DNA of 64,000 bases, taken from assembly GCF_025717515.1 (NCBI RefSeq), contig NZ_JAJIRN010000007.1, positions 372,001 through 436,000 of the forward strand. Direction: 5' to 3'. The translations under genes were made by a program, and so were the position numbers. This stretch comes from Roseateles oligotrophus (GTDB lineage Bacteria; Pseudomonadota; Gammaproteobacteria; Burkholderiales; Burkholderiaceae_C). This document shows positions 1 through 9,673 of the stretch, one piece after another. Every line of letters begins with the position of its first letter. Position 1 is the stretch's first letter. The notes under the pieces were generated by a model that worked only from the letters and a program-made list of their open reading frames with translations, was not told where the DNA came from and made no database searches.

Positions 1-226
1 TTTGTTCCGGCAGGCTATAGCCGGCCGCCTCGACGGCTTCGCGCAGTGGCGCCAGAGTCAAGGCGGCGGAGCCGCTGACGCTGGCCGTCTCGGTCGCCAA
101 GTTGACCTCCGCCCCGCTTACGCCGGGCACCCGCAGCAAGGCTTTTTCCACCCGTTTGACGCAGGAAGCGCAGGTCATGCCGGCGACGGGGATTGTGAGG
201 GACTGGATGTTCGAGGGATTCATCAT
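1..226 (-). CDS. copA: Copper-translocating P-type ATPase, N-terminal heavy-metal domain (partial)
   Basis: The gene enters from the left edge and only about 75 N-terminal residues are present. They form one heavy-metal-associated (HMA) domain with the metal-binding motif GMTCASC at residues 16-22, as at the N-terminus of CopA-type Cu(I)-exporting P1B ATPases of the inner membrane. Two ATGs are in tandem; the first, at 226, is used here. The start lies only about 6 bases past a MerR-type -10 element, so the message may be leaderless. The next gene outward is a small HMA protein, which fits copper handling. The ATPase core is outside the window, so a different HMA protein such as a mercury carrier is not excluded. 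Confidence 0.75.
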   Translation of the reverse strand, partial: MMNPSNIQSLTIPVAGMTCASCVKRVEKALLRVPGVSGAEVNLATETASVSGSAALTLAPLREAVEAAGYSLPEQ

Positions 227-232
227 GGCGGG

Positions 233-263
233 ATACTAAGGCTTGCCACGATGGGCAGGTCAA
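233..263 (-). promoter_or_regulatory. MerR/CueR-family type promoter for the copper ATPase
   Basis: On the minus strand a -35 element TTGACC (258-263) and a -10 element TAGTAT (233-238) are separated by 19 bases. This over-long spacer is the hallmark of promoters activated by MerR-family regulators such as CueR. The spacer carries an imperfect dyad (CCTGCC near the -35, GGCAAG near the -10) placed as in known copA promoters. The regulator gene is not in the window. Confidence 0.7.
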
Positions 264-291
264 GCTCTCTTTGCGCAGACTTGGCCTTGGG

Positions 292-330
292 CCGATCCGA
301 TCCGATCCGATCCGTTTCGCTTCGCTTCGG
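292..330. repeat. Short tandem repeats (CCGAT)4 and (TTCGC)3
   Basis: Four copies of the pentamer CCGAT (292-311, plus a partial copy) are followed directly by three near-copies of TTCGC (316-330). They lie in the intergenic region between the ATPase promoter and the small HMA gene and are not inside a convincing reading frame. Confidence 0.85.
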
Positions 331-341
331 CTGAATTGCTT

Positions 342-360
342 GCCCGGCATCGTGCCGGGC
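342..360. other. Perfect 8-bp inverted repeat (hairpin)
   Basis: GCCCGGCA and TGCCGGGC flank a 3-base loop. The stem could form in RNA upstream of the small HMA gene. No T-run follows, so it is not a classical terminator. Confidence 0.55.
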
Positions 361-452
361 GGCCACCTCAACCATACAGGCAAGACCTGACCCTTACACG
401 CCGCTCGCGCGCCGGTTTATGCTCAGCCCTGTTCAACCAAAAAATTCCCTCC

Positions 453-644
453 ATGTACGAATTCAAACTCCCCGATATGACTTGCGGCCATTGTGTGGCC
501 GCCATCACCAAGACGGTTCAGGCCTTGGACTCTTCCGCCAAACTGGAATTTGACCGAGAGGCCAGAATCCTGCGGGTCGAAAGCGAAAAAGGCCGCGAAC
601 TGTTCGTCGCGGCCTTGACCGAAGAGGGCTATCCGCCCGCTTGA
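453..644 (+). CDS. Small heavy-metal-associated protein (copper chaperone-like)
   Basis: This is a 63-residue single HMA domain with the motif MTCGHC at residues 9-14, the ferredoxin-like size and order of CopZ/Atx1-type chaperones that carry Cu(I) to CopA. No signal peptide is present, so it should be cytoplasmic. The ATG at 453 is chosen because the domain begins immediately and nothing upstream is conserved-looking. It is divergent from the copper ATPase gene. The motif has GHC instead of the more usual ASC, which is common in this subgroup. It ends 4 bases before the convergent oxidoreductase gene. Confidence 0.8.
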   Translation: MYEFKLPDMTCGHCVAAITKTVQALDSSAKLEFDREARILRVESEKGRELFVAALTEEGYPPA

Positions 645-648
645 GGCA

Positions 649-2793
649 TTAGGCTTTCTTCAGCAAGCCGATGTCGATCGGCAGCTTGCGCACGCGTACG
701 CCGGTGGCGGCGAAGATCGCGTTGGTGACGGCCGGCGCGATCGGCGGGGTGCCGGGCTCGCCGATGCCGCCGGGCGCTTCGCTGCTGGGCAGGATATGCA
801 CTTCCACCTTGGGCATCTCGCTCATGCGCAAGACCGGGTAGTCATGGAAGTTGCCCTGCTCGACGCGCCCTTCCTTGTACGTGATTTGGCCGTAGAGCGC
901 CGCCGAGAGGCCGTAGCAGATCGCGCTTTCGATCTGGTGCGTGATGGTCAAGGGGTTGACCGTTAGGCCGCAGTCCACCGCCGCGACGACGCGGTGCACC
1001 TTGGGCGTGCCGTCCTTGGCGATGCTGACCTCGGCGACCTCGGCCACATAACTGCCAAAGCTCTCGGCCACCGCAATGCCGCGGAAGATGCCCTTGGCGG
1101 CCGATTTTCCCCAGCCTGCCTTGCTTGCTGCCAGCTCCAGCACGGCACGCAGGCGCGGCTGCTTGGACAGCATTTGCAGGCGGAACTGCAGCGGGTCGGC
1201 CTTGGCCGCAGCGGCCATTTCGTCGACAAAACTCTCCAGGAAAAAGACGTTTTGCGAATGCCCGACCGAACGCCAGAACCAGACCTGCGGGCCCGGTTCG
1301 GCCTGACCATAGGCAATGCGCTGGTTGGGGATCTCGTAATGGTGGTCGGCCAAACCCTCGACCGCCATCGCATCGACACCGCTGGCCGGCAACTTCATGA
1401 AGCCGGAGCCGGCCATGATGGAGGGGCATCCGATGTCGGCGCGCAAGAGGCTCACCCGGCCCTTGTCATCGAGCGCGCCCTCGAACTTGACCACCGAGGC
1501 CGGCCGGTAGAAGCCCGCCGCCATATCGTCTTCGCGTTCGTAGATCAGCTTGACCGGGTGGCCGCTGAGCTTGGACAAGAGCGTCGCGCTGATGGTGAAG
1601 TCATGCGCAAAACGGCGCCCAAAACCACCCCCCAGCAAGCTGGTGTGGACCTGCACCTTGTCGATCGGCACGCCGGCAATTTGGGCGACGATTTGCTGCG
1701 TGGGCCCCTGACCTTGGGTGCCGAGCCAGACCGTGGCCGCGCCCTCGCGCACCCAGGCGGTGCAGTTCAGCGGCTCCATACAGGCATGGGCCAAGTAGGG
1801 CACTTCGTAAGTGGCGCTCAGTTGCGCGCTTGAATTGGCGGCGGCGTCTTTCAGGTTGCCGCTATCGACCGCGACCGCGCCGGCATTGCTGGCCGCCTCG
1901 CTCAGCATGCTGGAGACCTTGGCCGTCGACAGCTCGGCGCCGGCGCCTAGATCCCATTGCGCATTCAGGGCCGCGCGACCTTTTTTGGCCGCCCAAAAGC
2001 CGCTCGCCAACACGGCCACGCCGTTGTCCAAGTTGATTACATGACTGACACCCTTGACGGCGCGGGCCGCCGCTTCGTCACTGCTCTTGAGCTTGGCGCC
2101 GGCCGCCGGCGCGCGCGCCATCACCGCGACGAGCAGGCCCTCGACATGGGTATCGATGCCGAACTGCGCCGTACCGTTCACTTTGGCCGCACTGTCGATG
2201 CGGCGGGTCGGCTTGCCCAGAATCTTGAAGTTCTTGCTGTCCTTCAACTTCGGCGCGCTTGGCACCGGCTGCCTGGAGGCATGCTCGACTAGGGCCCCAT
2301 AGGCGAGCTTCTTGCCGCCGGGGCCGATGACATGGCCGCGCTCGGTGCGCAGCATCGCCGCATCAACTTTCCACAACTCGGCCGCCGCCGCCACCAGCAT
2401 CTCGCGGGCCGCAGCGCCCGCCTGGCGCAGCGGCGTCCAATGCGCGCGCACGGTGGTGCTGCCGCCGGTGCCTTGCATGCCGAACAGCGGGTTGTTGAAG
2501 GCCGCATCGGCCGGCGCTTGCTCGACGCCGACCCGCGCCCAGTCGGCGTCCAATTCCTCGGCCACCAGCATCGGGATGGCGGTCAGCACGCCCTGGCCCA
2601 TCTCGGACGAGCCGCAGAGCACGGTGACGCGGCTGTCCGGCGTGATGCGCAGCCAAGCACTGGGCGCAAAGGTATTGCTGACCGACTCGGCGAGCGCACG
2701 CTTTGGGGCCAGGGGGAGGGCGAAAGACAGCATCAAGGCGCTGCCGGCGCTGCTCTTCAGGAAGCCACGGCGGGAGGTTTGCAGAGTGTCCAT
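649..2793 (-). CDS. Molybdopterin-binding oxidoreductase large subunit (isoquinoline 1-oxidoreductase beta / xanthine dehydrogenase family)
   Basis: This 714-residue protein has the two Mo-cofactor domains typical of the IorB-type large subunits of the xanthine dehydrogenase superfamily, which hydroxylate N-heterocycles or oxidise aldehydes. The N-terminus SRRGFLK followed by a hydrophobic stretch and an AxA site (ALAESV) is a twin-arginine signal, so the folded enzyme is exported to the periplasm. Glycine-rich cofactor motifs GGGFGRRF and GEPGTPP are visible. The gene starts 2 bases after the stop of its 2Fe-2S partner, so they form an operon. No c-type cytochrome subunit or Mo-cofactor insertion gene is adjacent. 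The substrate cannot be read from sequence. Confidence 0.88.
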   Translation of the reverse strand: MDTLQTSRRGFLKSSAGSALMLSFALPLAPKRALAESVSNTFAPSAWLRITPDSRVTVLCGSSEMGQGVLTAIPMLVAEELDADWARVGVEQAPADAAFNNPLFGMQGTGGSTTVRAHWTPLRQAGAAAREMLVAAAAELWKVDAAMLRTERGHVIGPGGKKLAYGALVEHASRQPVPSAPKLKDSKNFKILGKPTRRIDSAAKVNGTAQFGIDTHVEGLLVAVMARAPAAGAKLKSSDEAAARAVKGVSHVINLDNGVAVLASGFWAAKKGRAALNAQWDLGAGAELSTAKVSSMLSEAASNAGAVAVDSGNLKDAAANSSAQLSATYEVPYLAHACMEPLNCTAWVREGAATVWLGTQGQGPTQQIVAQIAGVPIDKVQVHTSLLGGGFGRRFAHDFTISATLLSKLSGHPVKLIYEREDDMAAGFYRPASVVKFEGALDDKGRVSLLRADIGCPSIMAGSGFMKLPASGVDAMAVEGLADHHYEIPNQRIAYGQAEPGPQVWFWRSVGHSQNVFFLESFVDEMAAAAKADPLQFRLQMLSKQPRLRAVLELAASKAGWGKSAAKGIFRGIAVAESFGSYVAEVAEVSIAKDGTPKVHRVVAAVDCGLTVNPLTITHQIESAICYGLSAALYGQITYKEGRVEQGNFHDYPVLRMSEMPKVEVHILPSSEAPGGIGEPGTPPIAPAVTNAIFAATGVRVRKLPIDIGLLKKA

Positions 2794-2795
2794 CT

Positions 2796-3263
2796 TCAGG
2801 CCCCTTTCTTCAGCGTCGCCGAGGCGTCATGGATGGCGGCGCGCACCTGGTTATAGGTGCCGCAGCGGCAGATATTGCCGCTCATGGCCTGGTCGATGTC
2901 GGCATCGCTGGGTGACTTTTTGGCGGCCAGCAGCGCGCAGGCGCTCATGATCTGGCCGCTCTGGCAGTAGCCACATTGCGGCACGTCGATCTTGACCCAG
3001 GCGGCTTGCACCACCTTGCCGGTCTTGCTGGCAGAGATGCCTTCAATCGTGGTGATCTTCTTGCCCGCCGCAGCGGACAAAGGCAGGCTGCAGGCGCGCA
3101 CAGGCTGGCCGTCCAAATGCACGGTGCAGGCGCCACACAGGCCCATGCCGCAACCGAACTTGCTGCCCGTCAGCTGCAGGTCTTCCCGCAGCGCCCAGAG
3201 CAGTGGCATATCGGGGTCGGCATCCACGCTGGCGGGCTTGCCGTTGACGGTCAGTTTGATCAT
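2796..3263 (-). CDS. 2Fe-2S subunit of the molybdenum hydroxylase (IorA-like)
   Basis: At 155 residues it has the usual length for the small iron-sulfur subunit. Two clusters are visible: a plant-ferredoxin type (CGMGLCGAC around residues 42-50, then a fourth Cys in VRAC) and the C-terminal four-helix type (CGYCQSGQ and CRCG). It passes electrons from the Mo centre of the large subunit. The ATG at 3263 is preceded by an AGGAA ribosome site 5 to 6 bases upstream and the protein begins directly with the ferredoxin fold. It has no signal peptide, consistent with co-export bound to the Tat-tagged large subunit encoded just downstream. Confidence 0.9.
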   Translation of the reverse strand: MIKLTVNGKPASVDADPDMPLLWALREDLQLTGSKFGCGMGLCGACTVHLDGQPVRACSLPLSAAAGKKITTIEGISASKTGKVVQAAWVKIDVPQCGYCQSGQIMSACALLAAKKSPSDADIDQAMSGNICRCGTYNQVRAAIHDASATLKKGA

Positions 3264-3368
3264 CGAAATTCCTAGCAGAGGAGGGGGTTCTTGGTTGCTG
3301 CGCGCGGATTCAACGCAGCGCCGGCCAGCATACACAGGACGGGCCGGCTTGTCTCAAGTTGCCTGAGA

Positions 3369-3926
3369 TCAGGGCTTTTTGAGTGCTTGCCGCTGGTTCA
3401 GAAAGCTCTGCAAATCGGCCATCTCCGTATGTTCGATGACCCGCCCGTCCTCCACCGTGAGCGTCAAAATGATGGGGGCCTTGCTGCGCACCACTGGCAG
3501 GCCCGGGTGGGCAAACGACCAGTCGGTTTCAGCGATAAAGACGGCCTTGTTGCCCGCCACAAAGCTGCTGCCGACCTTGAATTCGTGGGTGTCGATATAG
3601 GGGTAGACCGTGTGAAAGTATTTCAGCAGCGCTGGCTTGCCATGCTGATCAACATCGCCAAAGACGAGCTTGGCGGTCGGGTCGAGGAAGCGAATCTGCT
3701 CCGCCATCAAGGGTTCCAAAGTCGCCCAATCTTTGCGCAAATAGGCTTGGAGATAGCGTTCCGCGAGCTGGCGTGTCTCGCTCGACAGGGCTGCGTACTG
3801 GGCGGCCGGGTCGGCCGTAGCCGCATCCGCCTTAGCCGCCGCGGCGATGGCGCCGCCGCTGGTGAGCAAACTGAGTGCCACATACAGGCAGGGCAGCAGA
3901 GGTTTGAAGCAGTACTTTGTGCGCAT
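3369..3926 (-). CDS. Secreted NTF2/SnoaL-like protein
   Basis: The predicted 185-residue product starts with a signal peptide (charged MRTK, a hydrophobic run to about residue 30, AxA cleavage region). The mature part has the helix then curved-sheet pattern of nuclear-transport-factor-2-like folds (LAERYLQAYLRKDW, then FLDPTAKLVF). This fold serves many small-molecule enzymes and binding proteins, so function is not assignable. The reading frame is open far upstream, but the ATG at 3926 is chosen because it places the signal sequence at the N-terminus. The gene is divergent from the LytS-type kinase. Confidence 0.7.
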   Translation of the reverse strand: MRTKYCFKPLLPCLYVALSLLTSGGAIAAAAKADAATADPAAQYAALSSETRQLAERYLQAYLRKDWATLEPLMAEQIRFLDPTAKLVFGDVDQHGKPALLKYFHTVYPYIDTHEFKVGSSFVAGNKAVFIAETDWSFAHPGLPVVRSKAPIILTLTVEDGRVIEHTEMADLQSFLNQRQALKKP

Positions 3927-4181
3927 CGGGGTCTCGTGGTGAGGGGATGGAAGAAATGAAGGTTCAAGCCTGTGGCTTGTCTCGACGGCGCTAAATGTGG
4001 CGCAAAGTCGTTGTCCCAGAGATTCGTTTGGGATGAAACCCCGCCGCCGAGGCATCGGCTTGCCGCAAGCCGGCGCGCGGATCGAATAAAGTGCCCGTAA
4101 TCGCCTGTCTAGCGCCTTGCTTGCCATCCGCTCGTGCGGTAGAAAGTTACTTTGAAAGCATCCTCGGCCGCCCACGCCTCA

Positions 4182-5303
4182 ATGCGTCAAGCCCGCAGCG
4201 CTTTAGCGTTGCCGCGCTGGCAGCTGCTCGGCAAGGCCTTGCAGCGTTTGCTGGTTTGCGCTGCGGTTTGGATGGTGATGTGGCTGCTGATGGCGCTGGC
4301 TCAGGTCACCGATGCGAGCAACGCGGGGCGAAATAGTTTCGGGCTCGTCCAAGTGCTGCGCTCAAGCTGGTCGGCCTTCCCGCCCTTCATCCTGCTCTCC
4401 TGGTTTTTGTCCCTGCATGCTTGGCAGCGGCCGCAAGCGTGGTCCAGCCCGGAGAAGCAGTTGCGCATCTTTGTGCTCAGCATGACGGGGTTCGCATTCG
4501 CTTGGTTGGGCTATTTTTGGTTGCTGGAGTTGCTGCGCGGCGGCAAGTTGCCGGACGCTTGGTGGGCATTCGTTCTCAGAAACCGCTGGTACTCGTTTTT
4601 CTACGACCTGGTGTTGGCGAGCGGGGCATTCTTTGCACAGGCCTTTATCGTTGCCAAGCTGAATGCTCGCGAGCGCGAGAAGGCCTGGCAGCGTGAGCAG
4701 ACGGATAAATTGCGCCTGCGTTTGCTCTTGCTGCAAGGGCAATTGGAGCCGCATTTTCTGTTCAATGCGCTCAATAGCGTGTCCGCCTTGGTGCGGGGTG
4801 ATGACCGTAGCTTGGCCCTGAGCGCCTTGGCCCGCATCAGTGAGTTGCTGCGCTATGCCTTGCGAGCGAGCAAGACCGAATGGGTCAGCGTGCAGGACGA
4901 ACTCAGTTTCATGCGCGACTATTTGGAATTGCAGCGCCTGCGTTACGGTGAAAGCCTGTCCGTGCGCTGGGACGTTAGCGAGGCCGCATGGGAGGACGTT
5001 GCTTGCCCACCCTTGATGTTCCAGCCCTTGGTGGAGAACGCGATACGCCATGGTCTGGAGGCTTGCGACGGCGAGGGCTATGTGGAGTTGAATTTGGCGC
5101 GGGACGACGCCGGCATGCGCCTGACGCTGCGCAACCCGGTCGCGGCTGTCCCGCAGGACCGGGGTGGACATGGCCTGGGTTTGGCGGCAACCCGCGAGCG
5201 GCTGCAGATTTTGTACGGCGATGCCGCCCGCCTGATCACGACCCCGCAAGGCGCCAGCTACAAGACCGAATTGATCCTTCCCTGGCGAGAGTTGCATGAG
5301 TAG
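4182..5303 (+). CDS. LytS/AlgZ-type sensor histidine kinase
   Basis: About 373 residues. Four transmembrane segments fill the first half (runs near LLVCAAVW, FILLSWFL, LRIFVLSM and WYSFFYDL). Then comes the His-kinase box of the LytS/YehU class (LEPHFLFNALN), an N-box (PLVENAIRHGLE) and a G-box (GHGLGLAATRERL). This class phosphorylates LytTR response regulators, and one follows with an 8-base overlap. The input signal is unknown because no periplasmic sensor domain is present. The ATG at 4182 was chosen; a TTG at 4152 in the same frame is an alternative and neither has a strong ribosome site. Confidence 0.85.
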   Translation: MRQARSALALPRWQLLGKALQRLLVCAAVWMVMWLLMALAQVTDASNAGRNSFGLVQVLRSSWSAFPPFILLSWFLSLHAWQRPQAWSSPEKQLRIFVLSMTGFAFAWLGYFWLLELLRGGKLPDAWWAFVLRNRWYSFFYDLVLASGAFFAQAFIVAKLNAREREKAWQREQTDKLRLRLLLLQGQLEPHFLFNALNSVSALVRGDDRSLALSALARISELLRYALRASKTEWVSVQDELSFMRDYLELQRLRYGESLSVRWDVSEAAWEDVACPPLMFQPLVENAIRHGLEACDGEGYVELNLARDDAGMRLTLRNPVAAVPQDRGGHGLGLAATRERLQILYGDAARLITTPQGASYKTELILPWRELHE

Positions 5304-6087
5304 TCCTTGGCGTGTTTTGGTCGTTGACGATGAGGCGCTGGCGCGCAGCAATTTGCAGCTGGCGCTGATGGATCATCCACGCTGGCGCTGCGCCGGTGTT
5401 TGCGCCGGGGCCGCCGAGGCCCGCGTCGCGATGGCGCAGCGTGAGGTCGATCTGCTCTTGCTGGATATTCAGATGCCGCGTCAAAACGGACTCAGCTTCG
5501 CGGCCGAGCTGTGCGGCTTGGCCAAGCCGCCCTTGGTGGTTTTTGTCACCGCTTATGACGAACATGCCTTGGCCGCTTTCGACGTCTTTGCGCTGGACTA
5601 CTTGCTCAAGCCCTTTGACGATCAGCGCTTCGCGGCCATGCTGGCGCGAGCCGAGCAGGCCTTGACGCTCAAACAAAATGCCGCCTATGCCGAGTCCATG
5701 GGGGGCTTCTTGCGCGAGCAAGGCAGCCTGGCCAATGGCAACGCCTGCCCGGAGTTGGACTTCTTGACCGTTCGCTCGGTGGGTTTGGTGGAGAAGATTG
5801 CCATGGCCGATATCGAATGGATCAGTGCCGCCGGCAATTACGTTGAGTTGCATTTGCAGGGCGCTGCCGGCGTGCGTGTTGTGCTGCATCGGTCCACCTT
5901 GAGTGCCTTGGAGTTGCGCTTGCCGAAGGCGCAATTCATGCGTGCGCACCGCACCGCTCTGGTTCGGTGCGACGCCTTCACCAGTCTTGAAGTGACCGGC
6001 GACGGCACCTACCGGGCCACCTTGCGTTCGGGGGAGACGGTGCCGGTGAGCGAGCGTTTCATGAAAGATGTGCGGGCGCGGTTTTGA
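5296..6087 (+). CDS. LytTR-family response regulator
   Basis: The 263-residue protein has an N-terminal receiver domain (acidic pair VDDEA near residue 11, phospho-acceptor Asp in LLLLDIQMP near residue 55, Lys in LLKPF) and a C-terminal LytTR DNA-binding domain (starting near LTVRSVGLVEKI and containing AAGNYVELH and AHRTALV). It overlaps the kinase gene by 8 bases, so the pair is translationally coupled and cognate. LytTR regulators bind spaced direct repeats. The large TonB receptor gene next door converges on it and is not an obvious target. Confidence 0.9.
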   Translation: MSSPWRVLVVDDEALARSNLQLALMDHPRWRCAGVCAGAAEARVAMAQREVDLLLLDIQMPRQNGLSFAAELCGLAKPPLVVFVTAYDEHALAAFDVFALDYLLKPFDDQRFAAMLARAEQALTLKQNAAYAESMGGFLREQGSLANGNACPELDFLTVRSVGLVEKIAMADIEWISAAGNYVELHLQGAAGVRVVLHRSTLSALELRLPKAQFMRAHRTALVRCDAFTSLEVTGDGTYRATLRSGETVPVSERFMKDVRARF

Positions 6088-6123
6088 TGCCGGGCCGGAG
6101 AGCTTGGTCGCAACAGGAGCAAA

Positions 6124-6158
6124 GAAAAAAGGCCAGCATCAGCGGGCCTCTCTTTTTT
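6124..6158. terminator. Bidirectional intrinsic terminator
   Basis: The stem AGGCC/GGCCT (6130-6134 with 6145-6149) is preceded by an A-run and followed by CTCTTTTTT. It lies between the convergent LytTR and TonB-receptor genes and can serve both strands. Confidence 0.75.
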
Positions 6159-6183
6159 CAAATAACGACCTGTCAGAGCGGTA

Positions 6184-9100
6184 TCAGAACTTGTGGTCGT
6201 ACTGCACCGAGAACTTCAGATAGCGCGGCTCGGTATAGCTGATCACGCGGCCATAGGTCGGGTTCGGCGTGAAGGTGGTGCCGACGTTGTAGGCCTCATC
6301 AACGTTTTGAGCGATCTGGTTGTTCAAGACATTGAAGACGTCCATTCTGAGTTGCAAGCCCTTGAGGACGGGCGGATTGAACACCACATTGACATCCAGG
6401 CGCTTGTCCCAAGGCAGATTGCCAATCGAGCCGCGCGGCGAGGGCAGCTTGTCGCAATAGTGATAGCCCGAGTCGTAACCCGAGTTCGGTTTGCTCGGGT
6501 AGCTGCCCGAACAGCTGCGCGGGCGACCCGAGGCCAGCAAGGCGTTGGCACCGAGCTGCCACATATCATTCAACTGCACAAAGCCATAAGCCTTAAACGA
6601 ATGCTTGCGTGAGTTAGGCAGCGGGCCATAGGAATGCTCCATCAGGTCGGCGTAATCCCAGGAGCGGGTTTCGCCAATGTCGGTCTGGCCGACGTCGGAT
6701 TGGGTCTGGCCTTCGGTATTGCCCTTGCTGTCGGCGTAGGCGTAGCTGAGCTTGCCGTACCAACCCTGGCTGAGCGGATGTTCGGCGAAGACGTCAAAGG
6801 CAAAGAAGGTGCGCTTGGGTTTGTCAAAACCGATGTCTTTGGCCGACACCGTAACCTTGGTGTAGTTGCTCCTGGTGCCGGCATAGTCGACGTTAAAGGT
6901 GGCATCTTCGCCCGGGTTGAAGGGCACGCATAAGACACCTGAACCGCTGCCAATCCAGTTTTTGGTGTCGATCTTGTGGTCATCGGCATACTTCTGCAGC
7001 GCATCGCCATAGCCGCAATAGTCATCGATGGTCGAAGTTAGCCTGCGGTAGGTGACCTTGCCGCCAATATTGAAGGACTTGCTCAGCGCCTTCTCAAAGC
7101 CGAAGGAAATTTCGTCTTGGCTGTTCGGCTTCATATTGTCGACCATCAGGGTCTGGCGATCTTTCTTGCTGCCGTCTTCGCCGTCGGGGCTGTACTTGGG
7201 CGTGAGGTTGAAGCGCCCTTGGGGTGAGCCGTCCGGATTGACGCCGGTATAGGTGAAGTATTGGAACAAGAAAGAGGAAGGGCCCGCACCTCGCACCGCC
7301 AAATGCGTCGGCATCTGCACCGAATAGCGTCCTGCGCTACCGTAGACCTTCAGCGTGGCGTCGCCGTTGACGTCCCAAGTGGCGGCCAAGCGCGGTGAAA
7401 GCTGGTTCTTTTGCTCCAGGAACACCTCCTTTTCGTTGTTCTTGTTCTGGAACGACTCGCTGCGCAGACCCAGGCCCAGCATGAAGTTTTTGCTCACTTG
7501 GAATTTGTCTTCCAAATACCAGGCCGAGGTGTCCGAGTAGGCATTCGTGACCGAGGCGAAGTTGAACTCGCGGCCGTAATAGCCTGCCGCTGCCAAGGCG
7601 CCCGGGCCCTCGCTGATGAGCTTTGCGCCGGGGAAGCTGCCGCCGGTAGGGTCGCCCGCGCTCGCCAATTTACGGTAACGGTAGGTGCCGGCGCCGGGGT
7701 TGATGTCGCCGTTGTTCAGCGAGCTCAAGCGGTTGACGTCCATGCCGGCGCGCAAGGAATGTTGGCCCAGCTTGTACTCGAGGTCGAGGCGGAAGGATTT
7801 GGTTTTGTCTACCGAACCATCGGGCAACACATTGTTCAGCAGGGGTTGCGGATTGTTGTAGACGACGCCCGGTGCGGTGCCGGCAGGGTTGACGTCGACA
7901 AAGTACTGGCTGCCGCCGGTGGGCCCGCCGAAGGCAAAGGTGTTGATCTTCTCGGTCTTGGTCTGGCCGTACATGGCCGTCAGCGTCAGGTCGTTGCTGA
8001 GGTTGCCGGTGTACTTGAGGAACTGAACGTCTGAGCCGACCGGGGTCTGATTGAACTCGTTTTTGTAGTGGTCGCTGAAGTCGGTGGCTTGCGCGCCTTT
8101 GCGCGTCAGCGTGGGGTAGTCGAAGCCGCTGACCTTGCGGTCACGGGTCGAGTTGTCGCCAATCAGAGTCAGCTCCAGGCGGTGATCCTCATGCAGATTC
8201 CAGTCGAACTTGCCCAGGTAGCGGGTGGTCTTGTCTTCGCGCTCGGCCCAGCCCCATTTGCCGCTCGACACGCTGGTGGTGGGCAGATCAACTCGGCTCG
8301 AATTCGTGTTCTTTTGATCCGCCGCGACGAACATGAAGAGCTTGTCCTTGATCAGGGGGCCGCCGACATAAGCGCCCATCTGAGTCTCGCTCTGGGTGTT
8401 CTGATCCTGCAGGCGGAACAGTTTGCCGTCGGTGGCTTCATTGCCGGGCTTGCCGGTGACCGCGTAGTTGATGTCCTTGGCGCGACTGCGCAAGGCATTG
8501 GGTGCGACGCTGAGCAGCGTGCCGGCCGCCCAGTCATTGCTGCCGCTCTTGGTGATGATGTTGACCACACCTCCCATTGAGCGGCCGAACTCGGCACCGA
8601 AACCTCCGGTGATGACCTGCATTTGCTCGATCGCACCGAAGGGCAGCGACGAGGCGCCCAGGCCGGTATTGGGGTTGGTCACCACCATGCCGTTGATGTA
8701 GAAGGAATTCTCCGAGGCGGCACCGCCGCCCAGGCTGGCCGCGCCGTTGTAGCGCGAGTCGCCGCGGGTGGCGTTGGGTGCCAGCTGCATGACGGCCTCG
8801 ACCGTCTTTTGAATCGGGAGCGCGTCGAGTTGTTTGGCGGTGAAGCTGACGCCGTTGTCGGCGGTCGATACGTCAATGGTTTTGGCGCGTCCGATCACCT
8901 GCACGGTTTCCAATTTGGCGCCATCTAGGAAGGAGACTTCATTGCCCTTGCCGACCTGGACCAAGATGCCCTCCCGGCTGCTGACGACCGCGCCATTGCG
9001 CATCACGCTGACCTTGTAGACGCCGGTGGGCAGCGATGTGGCTTGATAGCGGCCCTGCGCGTCGGGGCTGAGGGTTCGCTTGAAGCCGGTCGCGCTGTTC

Positions 9101-9258
9101 TCCAGCAGCACCGTGCTGTCAGCGGCCGATTCAACTTGGCCATAGATGGTGCCGGTGGCGTTGGACTGGGCCTGGGCCGGGATTTGCACGGCAAGGCCCA
9201 AAGCGGCGCCTCCCAAGGCCAGGGCCAAAGCGCGTGCGAGTGCGGTTTTCTTGTACAT
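6184..9258 (-). CDS. Oar-like TonB-dependent outer-membrane receptor
   Basis: The 1,024-residue protein has a signal peptide ending near AQAQS (about residue 31), then a carboxypeptidase-regulatory-like beta-sandwich (about 35-110, with GTIYGQV at its start), a TonB plug domain (about 115-240, containing FGAEFGRSMGGVVNIITKSG) and a long beta-barrel ending in an aromatic residue (QYDHKF). This architecture matches the Oar/CarboxypepD_reg group of receptors for large or unknown ligands. The ATG at 9258 is preceded by AGGAG; an upstream in-frame ATG at 9291 lacks a ribosome site. No substrate genes are adjacent. It ends in a shared terminator with the LytTR gene. Confidence 0.88.
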   Translation of the reverse strand: MYKKTALARALALALGGAALGLAVQIPAQAQSNATGTIYGQVESAADSTVLLENSATGFKRTLSPDAQGRYQATSLPTGVYKVSVMRNGAVVSSREGILVQVGKGNEVSFLDGAKLETVQVIGRAKTIDVSTADNGVSFTAKQLDALPIQKTVEAVMQLAPNATRGDSRYNGAASLGGGAASENSFYINGMVVTNPNTGLGASSLPFGAIEQMQVITGGFGAEFGRSMGGVVNIITKSGSNDWAAGTLLSVAPNALRSRAKDINYAVTGKPGNEATDGKLFRLQDQNTQSETQMGAYVGGPLIKDKLFMFVAADQKNTNSSRVDLPTTSVSSGKWGWAEREDKTTRYLGKFDWNLHEDHRLELTLIGDNSTRDRKVSGFDYPTLTRKGAQATDFSDHYKNEFNQTPVGSDVQFLKYTGNLSNDLTLTAMYGQTKTEKINTFAFGGPTGGSQYFVDVNPAGTAPGVVYNNPQPLLNNVLPDGSVDKTKSFRLDLEYKLGQHSLRAGMDVNRLSSLNNGDINPGAGTYRYRKLASAGDPTGGSFPGAKLISEGPGALAAAGYYGREFNFASVTNAYSDTSAWYLEDKFQVSKNFMLGLGLRSESFQNKNNEKEVFLEQKNQLSPRLAATWDVNGDATLKVYGSAGRYSVQMPTHLAVRGAGPSSFLFQYFTYTGVNPDGSPQGRFNLTPKYSPDGEDGSKKDRQTLMVDNMKPNSQDEISFGFEKALSKSFNIGGKVTYRRLTSTIDDYCGYGDALQKYADDHKIDTKNWIGSGSGVLCVPFNPGEDATFNVDYAGTRSNYTKVTVSAKDIGFDKPKRTFFAFDVFAEHPLSQGWYGKLSYAYADSKGNTEGQTQSDVGQTDIGETRSWDYADLMEHSYGPLPNSRKHSFKAYGFVQLNDMWQLGANALLASGRPRSCSGSYPSKPNSGYDSGYHYCDKLPSPRGSIGNLPWDKRLDVNVVFNPPVLKGLQLRMDVFNVLNNQIAQNVDEAYNVGTTFTPNPTYGRVISYTEPRYLKFSVQYDHKF

Positions 9259-9673
9259 GGATCGGTCTCCTGAGATCAAAGTTGTGCACATCGGGTCCGC
9301 TCGCTGGGATTGCGGAGCTGGGCGTTAAGGTCCGATGTGGCAAGACTGACTCTAGGAATTCAAGGCGGGCCGGACATGCGCAGCGGGATGAATCACCGCC
9401 AAGGTGTTGTGGGGCCTGCGGAGGCGTTGCCGAAGTGAACAGGGTTCGATATTCAGGGACGGAATCGGCGCCAAACCCGGTTCGGCCCAGCCGATCGGCG
9501 TTTCATCTCCCTTTCGCCGCTCTTTTGTTTCTCTTTTGGCTCACCCGGGCGCTCCAACGTCAAAGATGGTCGGACTCAACACTCATGCCATCGCGGCTGC
9601 GGGCCTTGGCTTCAGAGTGATGACCGCGCCCCATCTGGGGTGGGCTTGGCTGAATTCAAAAGGGGAGCGCGCG
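9259..9673. other. Intergenic region upstream of the TonB receptor
   Basis: About 415 bases between the divergent receptor and small coiled-coil ORF. Open frames cross it on the plus strand, but they show no domain-like pattern and no ribosome sites. It presumably holds the receptor promoter; I could not pick out convincing -35/-10 elements. Confidence 0.4.

Noticed and set aside
4056-4072. A 17-bp palindrome CGGCTTGC-C-GCAAGCCG upstream of the LytS-type kinase
   Set aside because: It lies in the 5' region between divergent genes and could be an operator, but LytTR regulators use direct repeats, and nothing else supports a role.
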